Assembly (NCBI GenBank): GCA_018907035.1
Contig: JACCIC010000014.1
Coordinates: 2,860,001-2,924,000 of the forward strand
From: Sycobia sp. Sy_11
Taxonomy: Eukaryota > Arthropoda > Insecta > Hymenoptera > Epichrysomallidae
Length of the DNA stretch: 64,000 bases
Direction: 5' to 3'
Shown here: in pieces, positions 60,410 through 64,000 of the stretch
Layout: every line of letters starts with the position of its first letter
How positions within the stretch are numbered: the stretch's first letter is position 1
Notes under the pieces: generated by a model
Seen by the model: the letters and a program-made list of their open reading frames with translations, nothing else
Databases searched by the model: none
What the model was told of the DNA's origin: nothing
Position numbers and translations under genes: made by a program

Positions 60410-61795
60410 TTGAAATTATTATCGATGTTTATGCATACAACTTCTTTTATCAATAAACTATATCTTTTAAAAAATGGCATCTGAAGGATATAAGATGTTT
60501 AGAATAACACCGAAAGGAATTATGGGACAGTTGCGAGTTCAGATTTGTATTCAGCGAATAAAACACTGGCGAAAGATTCTACTCGCGTTTCTTGTTGTGT
60601 TTTTTTTTCTGTCAGCCCGTAATAAAACAAATGCACTTCGATAAGCCCTTGTTCGCTGTAATAACTATTGCAAAATATACTTTGAGTAACCATAGTGTCC
60701 GCATAATATAGTAATAATAATAATAATAATACTACTAATAATAATGATGATAACAACAAAAATAATATTGATAATGATGATGACTATGGTAATAAAAATT
60801 ATAATGGCAATAAAACATAATGTCATTAAAAATGTTAACGTTTCAGCGATTGTCATAAATATGATTAATGTAAGAGAGACGGATGGAGCATGATAGAAAG
60901 AGAGGGTAGGGAAGGGAGAAAAAAAGATTAATCACCACTTCGTGTCGACTTTGTTCCTACCCCCCCTCCCGCCATCCCTATCCTTTATTGCTTCGTCAAT
61001 TGTTGTAACTGTGTAATCTTTTAAATGCTGACTAGGGTCATTAAATTCGTATTGTGTATCGCTTAATGTACGCCACGTTAATTTTTGTATCCAGAAATGT
61101 GTAAAGAGAAGAGGAAAAAAACTAGATTGGGAAATAGAATGTGTGTGTTGGTTATTGGAACTCGTTAGCCAAGCACAACATATTTTTGTATCCGAGTAAT
61201 TTGTCGTAGTTCGTGAAGGATTTCAAGAGCTCTCTAGTGGTTATCCATGCACCTACGATATAAATATGTTTAATATGAAAACAATTGACGTGGATATTGT
61301 TATAGTATGGATATTATTGTATGATGATTCGGCGAAGAGGCAGTAAATCGTAATTACAATATTAATATTATCTTTTTGAATGATTTTAAATTATTTTAAA
61401 TAAGTTTCAACTGACTTGAACTTTTGTATTTACATATTTCAAATTAAATATCTTTATGAAATGAAATATCTGTAATCAATTAAAAATATTTTTTGCTTAT
61501 TAAAGTCTCGCATTGGTACTTGATTTTGATTGCGTCAAATGCACAATGAAATTCATAATCGCATCCTCAGATTCTATGTTAAGCGGATATGTTTTAATTA
61601 TTTTAAAATGTTTATTTTCCAGAATAATATGAAGTGTGCTTACATGGAGCCATTCAATTTTTACGAATACTCGCAAATAACGTTAGTCATAAAGTGGTAG
61701 TGCAATTTGGTTCAGAAAACCAGCGATTAATATTTAATACAGTTTCCATTTATATATACATATTAATATACATACTTATTATTATTATTTACTAC
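60410..61795. other. AT-rich island with degenerate (TAA)n
   Basis: A degenerate TAA/GAT trinucleotide tract (60708-60785) is followed by unique AT-rich DNA. A good acceptor at 61621-61622 (TTTTCCAG) has no partner donor, and its only open frame stops after 25 codons. Confidence 0.4.
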
Positions 61796-61797
61796 TA

Positions 61798-61800
<3 letters not shown>

Positions 61801-61835
<35 letters not shown>
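61801..61835. repeat. (AT)17 microsatellite
   Basis: A perfect run. Confidence 0.96.
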
Positions 61836-61840
<5 letters not shown>

Positions 61841-61910
61841 CTATATACTAAGATATATACATAATATAAATTATAAGACCTTTTCTCGGGAGCGACGAAA
61901 ATTCCGTTTC

Positions 61911-61938
61911 ACTATATGTATATATATATACATATAGT
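61911..61938. repeat. Perfect 28-bp palindrome
   Basis: ACTATATG and CATATAGT flank a short TA core as exact reverse complements, so the stem extends past the dinucleotide repeat. Confidence 0.88.
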
Positions 61939-62002
61939 CTCGAAAGGCCACCGAGTGTATAAATTTGTGTACTCGCTCAAAGATGCGAAAGAGAATAAAG
62001 GA

Positions 62003-62004
<2 letters not shown>

Positions 62005-62043
<39 letters not shown>

Positions 62044-62046
62044 CGC
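62005..62046. repeat. (GT)n(GC)n compound array
   Basis: GT units pass into GC units with unbroken purine-pyrimidine alternation. Confidence 0.95.
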
Positions 62047-62341
62047 ATGTGTACGTTTTGTATTCGGTGAAAAGACGGCTGCAGATACATGCACGCGGGC
62101 CATTCTATAACACCTCTAACCTCCTCTCTCCGCCCCCTCGCCACAAAATTCTACTTACCGCGTACGAACACCGTTGATGCGTACGATGGTTTTTTTTTTT
62201 TAGGAAAATTCTAGGGGCCCGCCTATATACAGTCGGCGCCCCACCGACGGCGTTCCCACTTTTATTTCTTCTTGAAATGGGCCTCGTCTTTCCGGAGCGC
62301 GCGCGTGATCCGGGCGTCGATTTGATCAGTTTTAATATTAA

Positions 62342-62343
<2 letters not shown>

Positions 62344-62387
<44 letters not shown>
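62344..62387. repeat. (AT)22 microsatellite
   Basis: A perfect run with imperfect extension to 62408. Confidence 0.97.
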
Positions 62388-62399
<12 letters not shown>

Positions 62400-62744
62400 A
62401 TATATATAAGAGTTCCCCTCCCCTGCTCCCTCTGCCTTTCAATCGATCGACAGGGGCGCACAGTTGCTGCTCCGCGCATTATGCTACGTTGACATTTTGA
62501 ACGGGCTTTATATTGCCGTCGCACAGCCGATCGAGCCGCGTGGATTTTCTGTGTCAACCCCCGTGACGCCGCGGTGAACTAAAATGGATAACATGCGGTG
62601 TGGGGACCTGGGGAGAGATTCTGAGGAGGCGAGAGCGGCGGAAACGGTTTTTCTCTGATTGGCGTGACAGGACATGTGTGTGTGTGTGTATTCGTCTGTG
62701 CCCATGGGCGTGTGCGCGTGCGTATATGTGTGTGTGTAAGGAGA

Positions 62745-62846
<102 letters not shown>

Positions 62847-62849
62847 ATA

Positions 62850-64000
62850 AAGAGAGTGAAGAGAATCATATCGTGATAGTCGCTCGCTCTTTTTGAGTGG
62901 ATTAAGAGATTTAGTTGTTGTCGAAGTTGTGAGGACTTTTGCTGTCATATTTTTCTCTCTTCCTCCCTTTCTCCCATTGTAATACCTAATTTTGTTTTTC
63001 TGCCTTCAAGTAAAATAATATTCCGCGCTTATTATTTAATGAACATCGAACGGAAAGCAGTTAAAACGTTAATGAATAATCTTTAGATTGATATAGGTAT
63101 TTAATAAATTTATCAGTCGCTCCGTTTGATTTTACGCTCAAAATAAAATTCCACTCTCTGCTTTTTGTTTTCTTAAACTATACTCGTGTCAGACTGAAAA
63201 ATTTGTTTCGCCGAACAAATGAAAAAAAAAAAACAAAAAAAGAAAAATTAACGAGTTAAATTTCTATATGCATAGGAGAAACTGTATAACGCTCTCAACG
63301 CGATTAATTTAAAAAGAAGGAAGAAAAAATTTCTTAATTAAATTTTTCTAACTTATTTCATATTCCACTTATAGGATTCCAACATAATTATATTTTCCTT
63401 TAATTACGTCGGCTACAAAGCGCGAGAGCCTTTGCGAAGCTTGTATTTTACTTAAATTCGTTTTAATAGCTGCAAACACTTTTAAGATTATTTGTATATA
63501 AAAAAAAAAAAAAAACGGAATGATAATAAAGTGAAAGATAATAAAGTAAAATTCTTTCGATATACTTCAATGACATAAGCCTTGGATGAAAAATTTTTTA
63601 TGCAGTAAACTTACGTGCCTCTGTATATATTTATACAAATAACTTTATGTTTACTCAAACAAATATATTACATACTGTGTTTATGCGTATGTATATAATG
63701 TAAAAAGTATATTTTAATGTTTGCACTTCATTGAAAATAGTCAGTCAAAGAATATATAAGATTTGAAGAGTGGCATAGGGGTCGACGTCCTTTGATCCCC
63801 GATCCCAATTTACCAACTGTCAGTATTTAATACGCTTAAATCATGAGGGCGAGAATCGGCGGGGGGGGGAGGGGAGTGGTGAGATAAAACAGGAAAGTTG
63901 GAGCATCTTGAAAATGTTGAAAGACACGGGACGAAATATCTGTTCTCCGCGTTGAAGTACCCTCCGCTCCCTTTTTTCTCTCTCACTCTTTCTCCTTTTC
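62850..64000. other. AT-rich unique sequence to window end
   Basis: Contains A runs (63222-63240, 63501-63515) and a G-rich patch near 63860. No exon, RNA gene or element recognised. Confidence 0.45.

Noticed and set aside
62105..62557. - strand donor GCG|GTAAGT at 62158 with a 150-codon frame
   Set aside because: The donor matches well, but no acceptor lies upstream on the - strand and the frame runs through a TA array and an A run.

Overview
The window is eukaryotic nuclear DNA, most probably from an insect and, by overall look, a hymenopteran such as an ant, bee or wasp. This rests on a very high density of (TA)n and (GA)n/(CT)n microsatellites, frequent CpG and CGCGCG runs, and sharp switches between CpG-rich and AT-rich segments. 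The taxon is an inference. There are no bacterial-style genes or operons, no recognisable tRNA, rRNA or CRISPR array, and no open reading frame that I can match to a known protein. Almost all long open frames are artefacts of dinucleotide repeats (TA read as Tyr-Ile, CT as Leu-Ser, GA as Arg-Glu) or of stop-poor CpG-rich sequence.

The best-supported reading is that most or all of the window lies inside the introns of one very large gene on the + strand. Two near-ideal recursive ('ratchet') splice sites, in which a 3' splice site is fused directly to a 5' splice site (YAG|GTRAGT), occur at 8152|8153 and 49741|49742. Both are on the + strand, each has a pyrimidine tract and a branchpoint-like motif 25-26 nt upstream, and I found no equivalent on the - strand. 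The first is followed 62 nt later by a strong donor, the layout of a recursive-splice 'RS-exon'. A conventional small exon candidate, 67 nt with one frame open and both splice sites strong, lies at 15044-15110. Two weaker candidates, an internal exon at 31526-31599 and a terminal exon starting at 18406, are each compatible with its reading phase. I cannot name the host gene.

Layout: 1-1,440 is CpG-rich and purine/pyrimidine-skewed, with short GA tracts. 1,440-11,700 alternates (TA)n and (GA/CT)n arrays with unique sequence and holds ratchet site 1. 11,700-17,600 is mainly AT-rich unique DNA and holds the exon candidate. 17,600-36,050 is microsatellite-dense. 36,050-43,700 is mixed, with a long AT-rich stretch (36,350-37,800) and a possible transposon relic near 39,190-40,410. 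43,700-50,400 is microsatellite-dense and holds ratchet site 2. 50,400-51,840 is AT-rich and nearly repeat-free. 51,840-60,400 is again repeat-dense, with a CpG-rich purine-rich patch and a TATA-like motif near 59,100. 60,400-64,000 is AT-rich, interrupted by a (TA)n array at 62,344 and a 95-bp pure (GA)n array.

If the reading is right, this stretch is a staged splicing substrate: the upstream exon would splice to ratchet site 1, regenerate a donor, and splice onward to ratchet site 2 or to optional exons between them, across an intron full of self-complementary (UA)n tracts. RNA-seq of nascent transcripts would decide this.
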